Made by a program: the position numbers and the translations under genes
Part shown: in pieces, positions 8,316-15,721 of the stretch
Layout of the letters: every line of letters begins with the position of its first letter
How positions within the stretch are numbered: position 1 is the first letter of the stretch
Assembly (NCBI RefSeq): GCF_002814235.1
Contig: NZ_PHSU01000023.1
Span: 62,001-126,000 of the forward strand
DNA length: 64,000 bases
Direction of reading: 5' to 3'
Origin: Pseudomonas sp. QS1027
Lineage (GTDB): Bacteria > Pseudomonadota > Gammaproteobacteria > Pseudomonadales > Pseudomonadaceae
Notes under the pieces: model-generated
Told to the model about the DNA's origin: nothing
What the model saw: only the letters and a program-made list of their open reading frames with translations
Databases searched by the model: none

Positions 8316-9182
8316 TCAGTCGTGCATCTGCCCGAAGCGCCCGGCCTGGAAGTCGGCAAAGGCCTGGTGGATCTCGGCTTCGCTGTTCATCACAAAGGGG
8401 CCGTGGCCGACAATCGGCTCGTCGATCGGCTCGCCGCTGAGCAACAGCACCACGGCACCGCTATCGGCGTGCAACGACACTTCGCGACCGGCCCGCTCGA
8501 AGATCACCAACTGCCCCGGTTGCGCCAGTTGCTCGCCATTGACCTGCACGCTGCCACGCAGGACCACCAGCACCGTGCTGCGACCTTCATGCAGGTCCAG
8601 CGCCAGGGTTTTCCCGCCGTTCAGGCGGATATCCCAGACATCCATCGGCGTGAAGGTCCGCGCCGGCCCGCGCTGGCCATCGAACTCACCGGCGATCAGG
8701 CGCAGGCTGCCGGCCTGGTCCTTGAGGGCAATCCTCGGAATATCGCTGTCGAGAATGCCCTGGTAACCGGCCGGAGCCGACTTGTCCCGGGCCGGCAGGT
8801 TGACCCACAGCTGGACCATTTCCAGCCGGCCGCCACGTTTGGCGAAGGCTTCGGAATGAAACTCCTCGTGGATGATCCCCGCGGCGGCGGTCATCCATTG
8901 CACGTCGCCCGGGCCGATCACGCCGCCGGCACCGGTGGAGTCGCGGTGCTCCACTTCACCGTCATAGACGATGGTCACGGTTTCAAAACCGCGATGGGGA
9001 TGCTGGCCGACGCCGCGACGCTGGGTGGTCGGGGTGAAATCGGCAGGGCCGGCGTGGTCCAGCATCAGGAACGGGCTGATGTGCTGGCCCAGGTTGTCAT
9101 AGGAAAACAGCGTGCGCACCGGGAAGCCGTCGCCGACCCAATGGCCCCTGGGGCTGGTGTAGAGACCAAGAATCTTTTTCAT
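8316..9182 (-). CDS. Pirin-family bicupin protein
   Basis: A 288-residue protein with a two-cupin pirin architecture. The N-terminal metal site includes SPFLMLDHAGP and QHPHRGFETVTIVYDGEVEHRDS, in which the HxH and E ligands are visible. Bacterial pirins can act as quercetin 2,3-dioxygenases or as regulators; nothing here decides between them. The start at 9182 was chosen because GGAGGTACCC immediately precedes it; the upstream in-frame TTG/ATG codons would overlap that ribosome site. The promoter region shared with the divergent thioesterase holds two inverted repeats. Confidence 0.87.
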   Translation of the reverse strand: MKKILGLYTSPRGHWVGDGFPVRTLFSYDNLGQHISPFLMLDHAGPADFTPTTQRRGVGQHPHRGFETVTIVYDGEVEHRDSTGAGGVIGPGDVQWMTAAAGIIHEEFHSEAFAKRGGRLEMVQLWVNLPARDKSAPAGYQGILDSDIPRIALKDQAGSLRLIAGEFDGQRGPARTFTPMDVWDIRLNGGKTLALDLHEGRSTVLVVLRGSVQVNGEQLAQPGQLVIFERAGREVSLHADSGAVVLLLSGEPIDEPIVGHGPFVMNSEAEIHQAFADFQAGRFGQMHD

Positions 9183-9220
9183 GGGTACCTCCATCAATAT
9201 GGGGCACAGCTTAGATTCAA

Positions 9221-9251
9221 CTGTTTTTTGGCGCTAGACGGTAAAAAACAG
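9221..9251. promoter_or_regulatory. Inverted repeat in the pirin/thioesterase divergent promoter
   Basis: The arms CTGTTTTTT (9221-9229) and AAAAAACAG (9243-9251) are exact complements with a 13-nt spacer. The element lies just upstream of pirin. It could be an operator or part of the pirin leader. Confidence 0.5.
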
Positions 9252-9255
9252 CTTC

Positions 9256-9277
9256 ATCGTTCCACCATTGGAACGAT
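9256..9277. promoter_or_regulatory. 22-bp palindrome, candidate operator
   Basis: The arms ATCGTTCCA and TGGAACGAT are perfect complements separated by 4 nt, between the divergent pirin and thioesterase genes. The length and symmetry fit a dimeric regulator. No regulator gene lies adjacent. Upstream of the thioesterase the sequence becomes AT-rich (about 9300-9360), consistent with a promoter. Confidence 0.55.
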
Positions 9278-9377
9278 CATTCACGGGGTCGGAGGGTGCT
9301 GGATTAATTTATATTTCGGACATAATATGGAACAAAATATTACACACGTAATTTTTTGTATTGATCAGGAGCCGCCC

Positions 9378-9917
9378 ATGCAGACCCCGAACCGCGACGT
9401 CACGCTCGCCCAATGGATCGCCGAGGAACAGGCCATGCGCGAACGCCTGCAAGGCCCCGGCAGCCTGACCCTGGCCGAGGTCAGCCAACTGACGCCGGCC
9501 GAATTCTTCAATGGCATCGGCAACGGCGAACTGCCCTCGCCCCCCATCGGCAGCTTGCTGGACTTTATTCCCATCGAATGGTCCGAGGGCCACTTCGTGT
9601 TCCAGGGCACCCCGGACACCCGTCATTACAACCCGCTGGGCAGCGTCCATGGCGGTTATGCCGCGACCCTGCTCGACTCGTGCATGGGCTGCGCCATTCA
9701 CACCCGCCTGCAAAAGGGCCAGGGCTACACCACCCTGGACCTGCGCATCAGCTATGTACGCGCCCTGACCGGCAGCAGCGGGCCGATCCGTGCCGAGGGC
9801 AAGATCGTCCACCTCGGGCGCTCCACTGCCCTGGCCGAAGGGCGGATCTATGACGTCGACGGCCGGCTTTATGCCACCGGTTCCACCACTTGCATGATTC
9901 TCCAACCCCGCGGCTGA
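9378..9917 (+). CDS. PaaI-family hotdog acyl-CoA thioesterase
   Basis: A 179-residue hotdog-fold protein. The segment HYNPLGSVHGGYAATLLDS (about residues 80-98) is the PaaI/YbgC-like active-site motif, in which HGG positions the thioester. The open frame extends far upstream, but the start at 9378 has CAGGAG just before it and gives a normal family length. It is followed after 42 bp by an acetyl-CoA acetyltransferase on the same strand. The pair probably acts on acyl-CoA intermediates of degradation. The specific acyl group is unknown. Confidence 0.85.
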   Translation: MQTPNRDVTLAQWIAEEQAMRERLQGPGSLTLAEVSQLTPAEFFNGIGNGELPSPPIGSLLDFIPIEWSEGHFVFQGTPDTRHYNPLGSVHGGYAATLLDSCMGCAIHTRLQKGQGYTTLDLRISYVRALTGSSGPIRAEGKIVHLGRSTALAEGRIYDVDGRLYATGSTTCMILQPRG

Positions 9918-9959
9918 GCAACCGCCGCGTCCCTTGTTCCCAGCCCCAGGAGTTTCGCC

Positions 9960-11096
9960 ATGACCTCCATCGTGATCGCCGGTTACGCCCGTTCCCCCTT
10001 TCATTTCGCGAAAAAAGGCGCGCTGATCGATATCCGTCCCGACGACCTCGCCGCCCAGGTGCTGCGCGGCCTGGTGGACAAGCTCGGCCTCGATCCCGCC
10101 GAACTCGAAGACCTGGTCATGGGCTGCGCCTACCCGGAAGCCGAGCAAGGCATGAATATCGCCCGCATCGCCAGTTTCCGCGCCGGTTTCCCCAACAGCC
10201 TCGGCGGCGCGACGATCAACCGCTTCTGCGGCTCGTCCATGAGCGCCGTGCACTACGCCGCCGGGCAGATCCTCCTGGGGGCCGGCGACGCCTTCCTCTG
10301 CGCCGGGGTGGAATCCATGACCCGGGTGCCCATGGGCGGTTTCAATATCTCGCCGAACCCGACGCTGATGCGCGACCACCCCGAGGTGTACATGCCCATG
10401 GGCTACACCGCCGAAGAAGTCGCACGGCGCTACGATATCGGTCGTGCCGAGCAGGAAAGCCTGGCCGTCGAGTCCCATGCCAAGGCCAGCAAGGCTCGCG
10501 AGCTGGGGCGCCTGGCAGACGAAATCATTGCCATCCAGACCGAGAACGGCTGGGTCAGGGAGGATGGTTGCATTCGCCCGGGCACCAGCCTGGAAGGTCT
10601 GGGCGGGTTGAAACCGGCGTTCGACGGCAGCGTCACCGCCGGCACCGCCTCGCCCCTGACCGACGGTAGCGCCGCCGTGCTGGTGTGCAGCGAAACCTTC
10701 GCCCGCGAGCGCGGCTTGTCGATCCTGGCGCGAATCAGGGCAGTCGCGGTGGCCGGCTGCCCGCCGGAAATCATGGGCATGGGCCCGGTCCACGCGACCC
10801 GCAAGGTGCTGCAACGAGCCGGTTTGCAGATCGGCGATATCGACCTGGTGGAAATCAACGAAGCCTTTGCCAGCCAGTCCCTGGCCTGCCTGCGGGAACT
10901 TGACCTGGATCGCGGCCGGATCAACCTCGACGGCGGCGCCCTGGCCATCGGTCATCCCCTGGGAGCCACCGGCGCGCGCATCACCGGCAAGGCCGCCGCC
11001 CTGCTGCAACGCACCGGCGGGCGCTACGCCATTGCCACGCAATGCATCGCTGGCGGCCAGGGCATCGCGACGTTGCTGGAGGCCATCGAGGACTGA
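9960..11096 (+). CDS. Thiolase (acetyl-CoA C-acyltransferase)
   Basis: A 378-residue thiolase with the nucleophilic cysteine in NRFCGSSMSAVHYAAG (about residue 88), the GHPLGATGARI motif carrying the catalytic histidine, and the second cysteine in ATQCIAGGQG near the C-terminus. It catalyses thiolytic cleavage or Claisen condensation of 3-ketoacyl-CoA. CCAGGAG sits before the ATG. The preceding thioesterase suggests a two-gene transcript. The FadA-like or AtoB-like role is not resolved. The opposite strand carries a long open frame (9309-11162) that is an artefact of codon bias. Confidence 0.9.
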   Translation: MTSIVIAGYARSPFHFAKKGALIDIRPDDLAAQVLRGLVDKLGLDPAELEDLVMGCAYPEAEQGMNIARIASFRAGFPNSLGGATINRFCGSSMSAVHYAAGQILLGAGDAFLCAGVESMTRVPMGGFNISPNPTLMRDHPEVYMPMGYTAEEVARRYDIGRAEQESLAVESHAKASKARELGRLADEIIAIQTENGWVREDGCIRPGTSLEGLGGLKPAFDGSVTAGTASPLTDGSAAVLVCSETFARERGLSILARIRAVAVAGCPPEIMGMGPVHATRKVLQRAGLQIGDIDLVEINEAFASQSLACLRELDLDRGRINLDGGALAIGHPLGATGARITGKAAALLQRTGGRYAIATQCIAGGQGIATLLEAIED

Positions 11097-11216
11097 CCTG
11101 ACACTCCGCCCATTCGTGCGCATTGGTAAAGAGTCCTTTTCCCCACCCCTACTTTTTCTCAAAGATCGGGATGGGGATACTCCTGCTCATTCCCACTGTC
11201 ACTTCAGGAGTCACCC

Positions 11217-12020
11217 ATGTCTGTTCCCGCCTTCGGCCTTGGTACCTTCCGCCTGCAAGGCCAGGTTGTCATCGACTCGGTCAGCACTGGCCTCGAGCTG
11301 GGCTACCGGGCCGTCGATACCGCGCAGATCTACGAAAACGAGGCCGAGGTCGGCCAGGCCATTGCCGCCAGCGGCATCCCCCGTGACGAGCTGTTCATTA
11401 CCAGCAAGATCTGGATCGCCAACCTCGGCAAGGACGCCTTGATCCCCAGCCTCAAGGAAAGCCTGCGCAAACTGCAGACCGACTACCTGGACCTGACCCT
11501 GATCCACTGGCCATCACCAGAAGACCAGGTACCGGTCGCCGAATTCATGGGCGCGTTGCTGGAGGCCAAGCAACTGGGCCTGACCCGTGAGATCGGCGTG
11601 TCCAACTTCACCGTCGAGCTGATGCAGCAGGCGATTGCCGCCGTCGGCGCCGATCAGATCGCCACCCACCAGATCGAATTGCACCCTTACCTGCAGAACC
11701 GCAAGGTGGTGGCAGCGGCCCAGGACCAGGGCATCCAGATCACTTCCTACATGACCCTGGCCTATGGGGAAGTGTTGAAGGACCCGGTCATCCGCCAGAT
11801 CGCCGAGCAGCATCAGGCGACCCCGGCACAGGTGACCCTGGCCTGGGCCATGCAGTTGGGTTATGCGGTGATTCCGTCGTCGACCAGGCGCGAGAACCTG
11901 GCGAGCAACCTCAAGGCCCGGGACCTGCGTTTGAGTGATGAAGAGATGGCGAAGATCGCCGGACTCGAACGCGCCCACCGCCTGACCAGCCCGGCGGGCC
12001 TGGCGCCGCAGTGGGATTGA
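11217..12020 (+). CDS. dkgB: Aldo/keto reductase, DkgB-like
   Basis: A 267-residue NADPH-dependent aldo/keto reductase. Visible family motifs are GLGTFRLQG at the N-terminus, GYRAVDTAQIYENEAEVGQA with catalytic Asp and Tyr, the lysine in ITSKIW, and LTLIHWPSPE with the histidine. The C-terminal cofactor region is AVIPSSTRRENLASNL. The length and motifs resemble 2,5-diketo-D-gluconate reductase B, which reduces methylglyoxal and other carbonyls. AGGAG precedes the ATG. It converges on the response regulator with only 10 bp between stops. Confidence 0.85.
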   Translation: MSVPAFGLGTFRLQGQVVIDSVSTGLELGYRAVDTAQIYENEAEVGQAIAASGIPRDELFITSKIWIANLGKDALIPSLKESLRKLQTDYLDLTLIHWPSPEDQVPVAEFMGALLEAKQLGLTREIGVSNFTVELMQQAIAAVGADQIATHQIELHPYLQNRKVVAAAQDQGIQITSYMTLAYGEVLKDPVIRQIAEQHQATPAQVTLAWAMQLGYAVIPSSTRRENLASNLKARDLRLSDEEMAKIAGLERAHRLTSPAGLAPQWD

Positions 12021-12030
12021 CGGCAAATCA

Positions 12031-12654
12031 CTAGATCAACTGGTTGCGTTTGGCGAACTCTGCCAGCGCCACCACCGACTTCAGATTGAGCTTGTCGATC
12101 AAACGGGTCTTGTAGGTGCTGACCGTCTTGTCGCTGAGCAGCATCAGTTCGCTGATGTCCTTGTTCTTCATCCCCCGGGCGAGGTAGCGCAGGATACTCA
12201 GCTCGCGGTTGCTCAGGCTGTCGATCAGCACCGGCTCCGACACGCTGGCGCCTTGCCCTTGGGTGTGCCCTTCCAGGCGCGGAAAGAAGCTCTTGTTGAG
12301 CATCACCGCCTGGATCGCCAGGCGCAGCTCGATCAATTCGGCGGTCTTGGAGATATAACCCATGGCCCCGGCCCGCATGCAGCGCTCGGAATAGAACTCC
12401 GGCGCCTGTTCGGTGAGCACCACCAGCTTGCTCGGCAGGTGCAGGTCGGTCAGCCGCTTGATCGCTTCCAGGCCATCGAGCCGGGGGATATTGAGGTCCA
12501 TCACAATCAGGTCCGGCGACAGCTCCCGCGCCAACTGCACCGCATCGACGCCGTTATCGGCCTCGGCGACGACCTTGAACCCCTCCTTTTCCAGCAAGAC
12601 CTTGATGGCCATGCGAATGAACGGGTGATCGTCAACTATCAGGGCTGTGCGCAT
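12031..12654 (-). CDS. NarL/FixJ-type response regulator
   Basis: A 207-residue regulator. The receiver domain has the acidic pair DD near residue 8, the phospho-acceptor Asp in IVMDLNIPR (about residue 53) and lysine in YISKTAEL. A LuxR-type helix-turn-helix follows (LSNRELSILRYLARGMKNKDISELMLLSDKTVSTY covers its core). No sensor kinase lies in the window, so it is an orphan here. The layout resembles BvgA/RocA-type regulators, but the target genes are unknown. Confidence 0.88.
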   Translation of the reverse strand: MRTALIVDDHPFIRMAIKVLLEKEGFKVVAEADNGVDAVQLARELSPDLIVMDLNIPRLDGLEAIKRLTDLHLPSKLVVLTEQAPEFYSERCMRAGAMGYISKTAELIELRLAIQAVMLNKSFFPRLEGHTQGQGASVSEPVLIDSLSNRELSILRYLARGMKNKDISELMLLSDKTVSTYKTRLIDKLNLKSVVALAEFAKRNQLI

Positions 12655-12965
12655 TACAAATCCTCAAGAAGTACGCCAGCCACTGCTTGAGACGGGAACG
12701 TGCTTGTATCGAAAAAAGACAGGGAAATAGCGAAATACAGTATAGGAAAAATCTCAATTTTTGCTGTGGCTGAAAGATGCAGGTGCGGCCATTCCGGCCC
12801 ATGGATGTCAGGTTCAGAACATGAGGGCTGAACAAGGTCGGCCACTTTAGCGAGAGGTCTCGGGAGCATCTGTAGGGAAAATCCCAAGATACCCGTCACT
12901 TCCAGGAAGCTTGCACGGATCCGGCCGCGGCAGGCAGCGACTGGGCGCTGCCCGCGAGGAGGTTC
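12655..12965. other. 311-bp intergenic region, no gene recognised
   Basis: The gap lies between the response regulator and the MgtC-like gene, both on the minus strand. It must contain the response-regulator promoter. An AT-rich stretch around 12,700-12,770 is the likeliest place, but no confident box was identified. No open frame with a ribosome site, no REP arm and no strong hairpin was seen. Confidence 0.5.
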
Positions 12966-13682
12966 TCAGTCGGTGGTACTCGGGCTCCAGAACGCCTGCT
13001 GGACCATGCTTGAGGTCGACAGCCGCGCCACCAGCGCATCGAGTTCGTCGCCGTCCACCGAGGTGATTGCCAGGGTCGCTTCGATTTCCACTTCTTCGTC
13101 GCCGAAAGGCCTTACCTCGACGTCGCTAGCCGGGTAGTTGCTGCGCTCCAGTTCCTTTTCCAGCAACGACAGGACGGTCTTCTGCTGGGCCCGCCGGACA
13201 ATCAGGTAGAGGATATAAGTGACCTCCGCCGAGACCACGTCCAGCGGCTGGCGGTTGATATAGTTGACGATCGGCCGCAGCAAGGTGTTCGCCGCGAGGA
13301 CGAACAAGGTCCCCAGCAGGGCTTCGAGGATCAGGTCGGCACCGGCGCAGGCGCCGACCGCCGCCGAGGCCCAGAGGGTCGCGGCGGTGTTCAGGCCACG
13401 GACATTGCCCTCCTCGCGCATGATCACCCCGGCGCCGAGAAAACCGATGCCGGAGACCACGTAGGCGACCACCCGCACCGCCCCTTCGGCGCCCCCCAGG
13501 CGGTTGGCCATATCGACAAAGATCGCCGCCCCCACCGCCACCAGTACGTTGGTGCGCAAGCCGGCGGTGCGTTGGCGGTACTGGCGTTCAAAACCGATCA
13601 GGCCACCGAGGATAAAGGCGGCGCTGAGGCTGACGAAGGTATCGACCAGGGAATCGAGATTGATGTTGTTCAGGGCTTGCAT
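12966..13682 (-). CDS. MgtC/SapB-family membrane protein
   Basis: A 238-residue protein. The first 150 residues hold several hydrophobic helices with the MgtC signature GGLIGFERQYRQRTAGLRTN and GFLGAGVIMREEGNVRGLNT. A soluble C-terminal domain follows that resembles the ACT-like tail of longer MgtC proteins. The start at 13682 was chosen over an in-frame ATG at 13718 because GAGAG precedes it and the membrane region starts normally. In other bacteria MgtC affects ATP synthase and Mg or acid stress survival. No Mg riboswitch-type leader was recognised. Confidence 0.85.
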   Translation of the reverse strand: MQALNNINLDSLVDTFVSLSAAFILGGLIGFERQYRQRTAGLRTNVLVAVGAAIFVDMANRLGGAEGAVRVVAYVVSGIGFLGAGVIMREEGNVRGLNTAATLWASAAVGACAGADLILEALLGTLFVLAANTLLRPIVNYINRQPLDVVSAEVTYILYLIVRRAQQKTVLSLLEKELERSNYPASDVEVRPFGDEEVEIEATLAITSVDGDELDALVARLSTSSMVQQAFWSPSTTD

Positions 13683-13758
13683 GAAAGCTCTCGTGTCTGC
13701 ACGGGGTGGCGCAGGCATAGCACATCCAGGCGAACGGAATGATGTCAGCGCGCAGGCC

Positions 13759-14238
13759 TCAGCTCGCTTCCCACTGACGCATCCGCACGCGGCAGTGCTT
13801 CATCGCATTGACGATGTGCTTTTCCACCAGGCTGCGGGAGATTCCCAGGCGTTCGGCGATCTCCGGGTGGGACAGGCCCTCGATCTTGCGCAAGGTGAAG
13901 CTGTCGCGACACGGCTCCGGCAGCTCCGCCAGGGCCCGCTGCAACATGTCCAGGCGCAGGCCATGGTCCAGGGAGATTTGCGGCGACGGGCTGAAAAACC
14001 GCTCATCGTTGTCGAGCACGTCCAGGGATTCGTTCTGGCGTACGGTATTGCGCCGGTGCTCATCGATCACCAGGTTCATCGCCGTGCGATAGAGGAAGGC
14101 TCGCGGCTGCCCTATCGGGGTCTCGCTCGAACGCTCGAGCACCCGCAGGTAGGCATCGTGCACAACGTCTTCGGCCGCCTGGCGATTGCCCAGCCGGGCA
14201 TTGAGGAAACACACCAGCTCGCGGTAGTAGCTTTCCAA
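13759..14238 (-). CDS. FecI-family ECF sigma factor (iron-starvation sigma)
   Basis: A 159-residue sigma-70-family factor with region 2 (LNARLGNRQAAEDVVHDAYLRVLE, RAFLYRTAMNLVIDEHRR) and region 4 (LAELPEPCRDSFTLRKIEGLSHPEIAERLGISRSLVEKH). These features match FecI-type iron sigma factors. The start is inferred as TTG at 14238, because AGGAG lies 5 nt upstream and the protein then has normal length; the open frame continues upstream without sigma homology. A Fur-box-like site lies about 100 bp upstream. It is divergent from pvdRT-opmQ. It is not PvdS, whose N-terminal sequence differs; FpvI is a candidate identity. No FecR/FpvR-type anti-sigma gene is adjacent, which is unusual for this family. 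Confidence 0.82.
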   Translation of the reverse strand: MESYYRELVCFLNARLGNRQAAEDVVHDAYLRVLERSSETPIGQPRAFLYRTAMNLVIDEHRRNTVRQNESLDVLDNDERFFSPSPQISLDHGLRLDMLQRALAELPEPCRDSFTLRKIEGLSHPEIAERLGISRSLVEKHIVNAMKHCRVRMRQWEAS

Positions 14239-14339
14239 CCTGACTCCTGTCCGCACACCCGGCGGGACTGTCCTTGAGCATGATCGGCAGCGTCCGGCTC
14301 GGGACCTCATGATAATGGCTGTTTGAAGCAGGCGTAATT

Positions 14340-14358
14340 TATAATAATTCTCATATAG
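14340..14358 (-). promoter_or_regulatory. Fur-box-like site upstream of the ECF sigma gene
   Basis: Read on the minus strand the core is ATATGAGAATTATTATA. It fits the Pseudomonas Fur consensus (GATAATGATAATCATTATC) at 12 of 19 positions by eye, all in the central part. Its position about 100 bp before the sigma start codon suggests direct iron repression of that gene. This site and the PvdS box at 14,418 are the regulatory content of the 310-bp gap 14,239-14,548. Confidence 0.6.
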
Positions 14359-14417
14359 ATTCCAATCCTCCATTAGCCACCCGACGCAAATACCTCGAAA
14401 AGTCCACGGTCCGGACT

Positions 14418-14441
14418 TAAATTCGCGCGCCGACCTCTCGT
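14418..14441 (+). promoter_or_regulatory. PvdS iron-starvation box for pvdRT-opmQ
   Basis: TAAAT at 14418-14422, exactly 16 nt, then CGT at 14439-14441. This is an exact match to the PvdS-dependent iron-starvation box (TAAAT-N16-CGT). It lies about 107 bp upstream of the pvdR start and on the same strand. Confidence 0.8.
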
Positions 14442-14548
14442 CTATCTTGCAGCTCCCGTGTTTGTCGCCCGGCGACAACGAGCGCCGCGGCGCCCCCCTG
14501 TGCCCGCCGCGTCGTCACGGATCGACTTTCCATCGGCTGGAACCCTGC

Positions 14549-15721
14549 ATGAACCGTCCCCGACGCACCCGCCGCGCCCTGCTTGTCACGCTTTGCCTGA
14601 TCCCCGTCGTCGCCCTGGCCGCCTGGCAGATCCTGCCACCGGGGCTTGATCGCTTCGCCACGGTCACGGTCACCCGCGGCGACATCGAAAGCAGCGTCAC
14701 CGCCCTCGGCACCCTGCATCCGCGTCGTTACGTCGACGTCGGGGCCCAGGCCTCCGGGCAGATCCACAAGATCCACGTCGAAATCGGCGACCAGGTCAAG
14801 GAAGGCCAGTTGCTGGTGGAGATCGATCCGTCCACCCAGCAGGCCAAGCTCGATGCCGGGCGCTACTCGATTGAAAACCTCAAGGCCCAGTTGCAGGAAC
14901 AACGCGCGCTCCACGACCTGGCGCGGCAGAAGTACCAGCGCCAGCAGCAACTCAGCGCCGGCGGTGCCACCCGCAGCGAGGATGTGCAGGCGGCCGAGGC
15001 CGAGCTGCGCACCACCCAGGCGCGTATCGACATGTTCCGCGCGCAGATTCTCCAGGCCCAGGCCAGCCTGCGCAGCGACGAAGCGGAGCTGGGCTATACG
15101 CGCATCTATGCACCCATGAGCGGTACCGTGGTCGCCCTCGATGCCCGTGAAGGCCAGACCCTCAACGCCCAGCAACAGACGCCGCTGATCCTGCGCATCG
15201 CCCGGCTGTCACCGATGACGGTCTGGGCGGAAGTCTCGGAAGCCGATATCGGCCACGTCAAAGCCGGCATGCACGCCTATTTCACCACCTTGAGCGGTGG
15301 CAGCCGGCGCTGGACCAGCACGGTCCGGCAGATTCTCCCGGTACCGCCCAAGCCCCTGGAAGCCGGGAGCCAGAGCAGCGGCAGTGCCAGCAGCAGTAGC
15401 AAAAGCGGCAGCTCGCGGGTGGTGCTCTATACCGTGCTGCTGGATGTCGACAACGCCGACCAGGCGCTGATGGCGGACATGACCACCCAGGTGTTCTTCG
15501 TCGCCGGCCAGGCGCAGAACGTCCTCACCGCGCCGATCGCCGCCCTGCAAGGCGACTCGCGGGCACAGTTGCAGACCGCCCGGGTGGTCAGCAGCAACGG
15601 CGAGATCCAGACACGTCAGGTACGCACCGGCATGAGTGACCGGCTACGGGTGCAGATCCTCGACGGGCTGGCCGAGGGCGACCATCTGCTGATCGGTCCC
15701 GCGACCGGCAGTGGAGGTTGA
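14549..15721 (+). CDS. pvdR: PvdR, periplasmic adaptor of the pyoverdine efflux pump
   Basis: A 390-residue MacA-type membrane-fusion protein with one N-terminal transmembrane anchor (RRALLVTLCLIPVVALAAWQ). It has a lipoyl half-motif (VGAQASGQIHKIHVEIGDQVKEGQLLVEID) and a coiled-coil hairpin at about residues 95-180. It links the inner-membrane ABC protein PvdT to OpmQ. This pump secretes and recycles pyoverdine from the periplasm. The start at 14549 gives a normal anchor; the open frame runs further upstream without homology. The stop TGA touches the pvdT ATG (15719-15722), so the two are co-translated. An exact PvdS box precedes the gene. A Ser/Gly-rich linker of about 20 residues lies near residue 275. 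Confidence 0.9.
   Translation: MNRPRRTRRALLVTLCLIPVVALAAWQILPPGLDRFATVTVTRGDIESSVTALGTLHPRRYVDVGAQASGQIHKIHVEIGDQVKEGQLLVEIDPSTQQAKLDAGRYSIENLKAQLQEQRALHDLARQKYQRQQQLSAGGATRSEDVQAAEAELRTTQARIDMFRAQILQAQASLRSDEAELGYTRIYAPMSGTVVALDAREGQTLNAQQQTPLILRIARLSPMTVWAEVSEADIGHVKAGMHAYFTTLSGGSRRWTSTVRQILPVPPKPLEAGSQSSGSASSSSKSGSSRVVLYTVLLDVDNADQALMADMTTQVFFVAGQAQNVLTAPIAALQGDSRAQLQTARVVSSNGEIQTRQVRTGMSDRLRVQILDGLAEGDHLLIGPATGSGG

Noticed and set aside
9309..11162. 617-residue minus-strand open frame
   Set aside because: Shadow of the thioesterase and thiolase, which carry intact active-site motifs on the plus strand.
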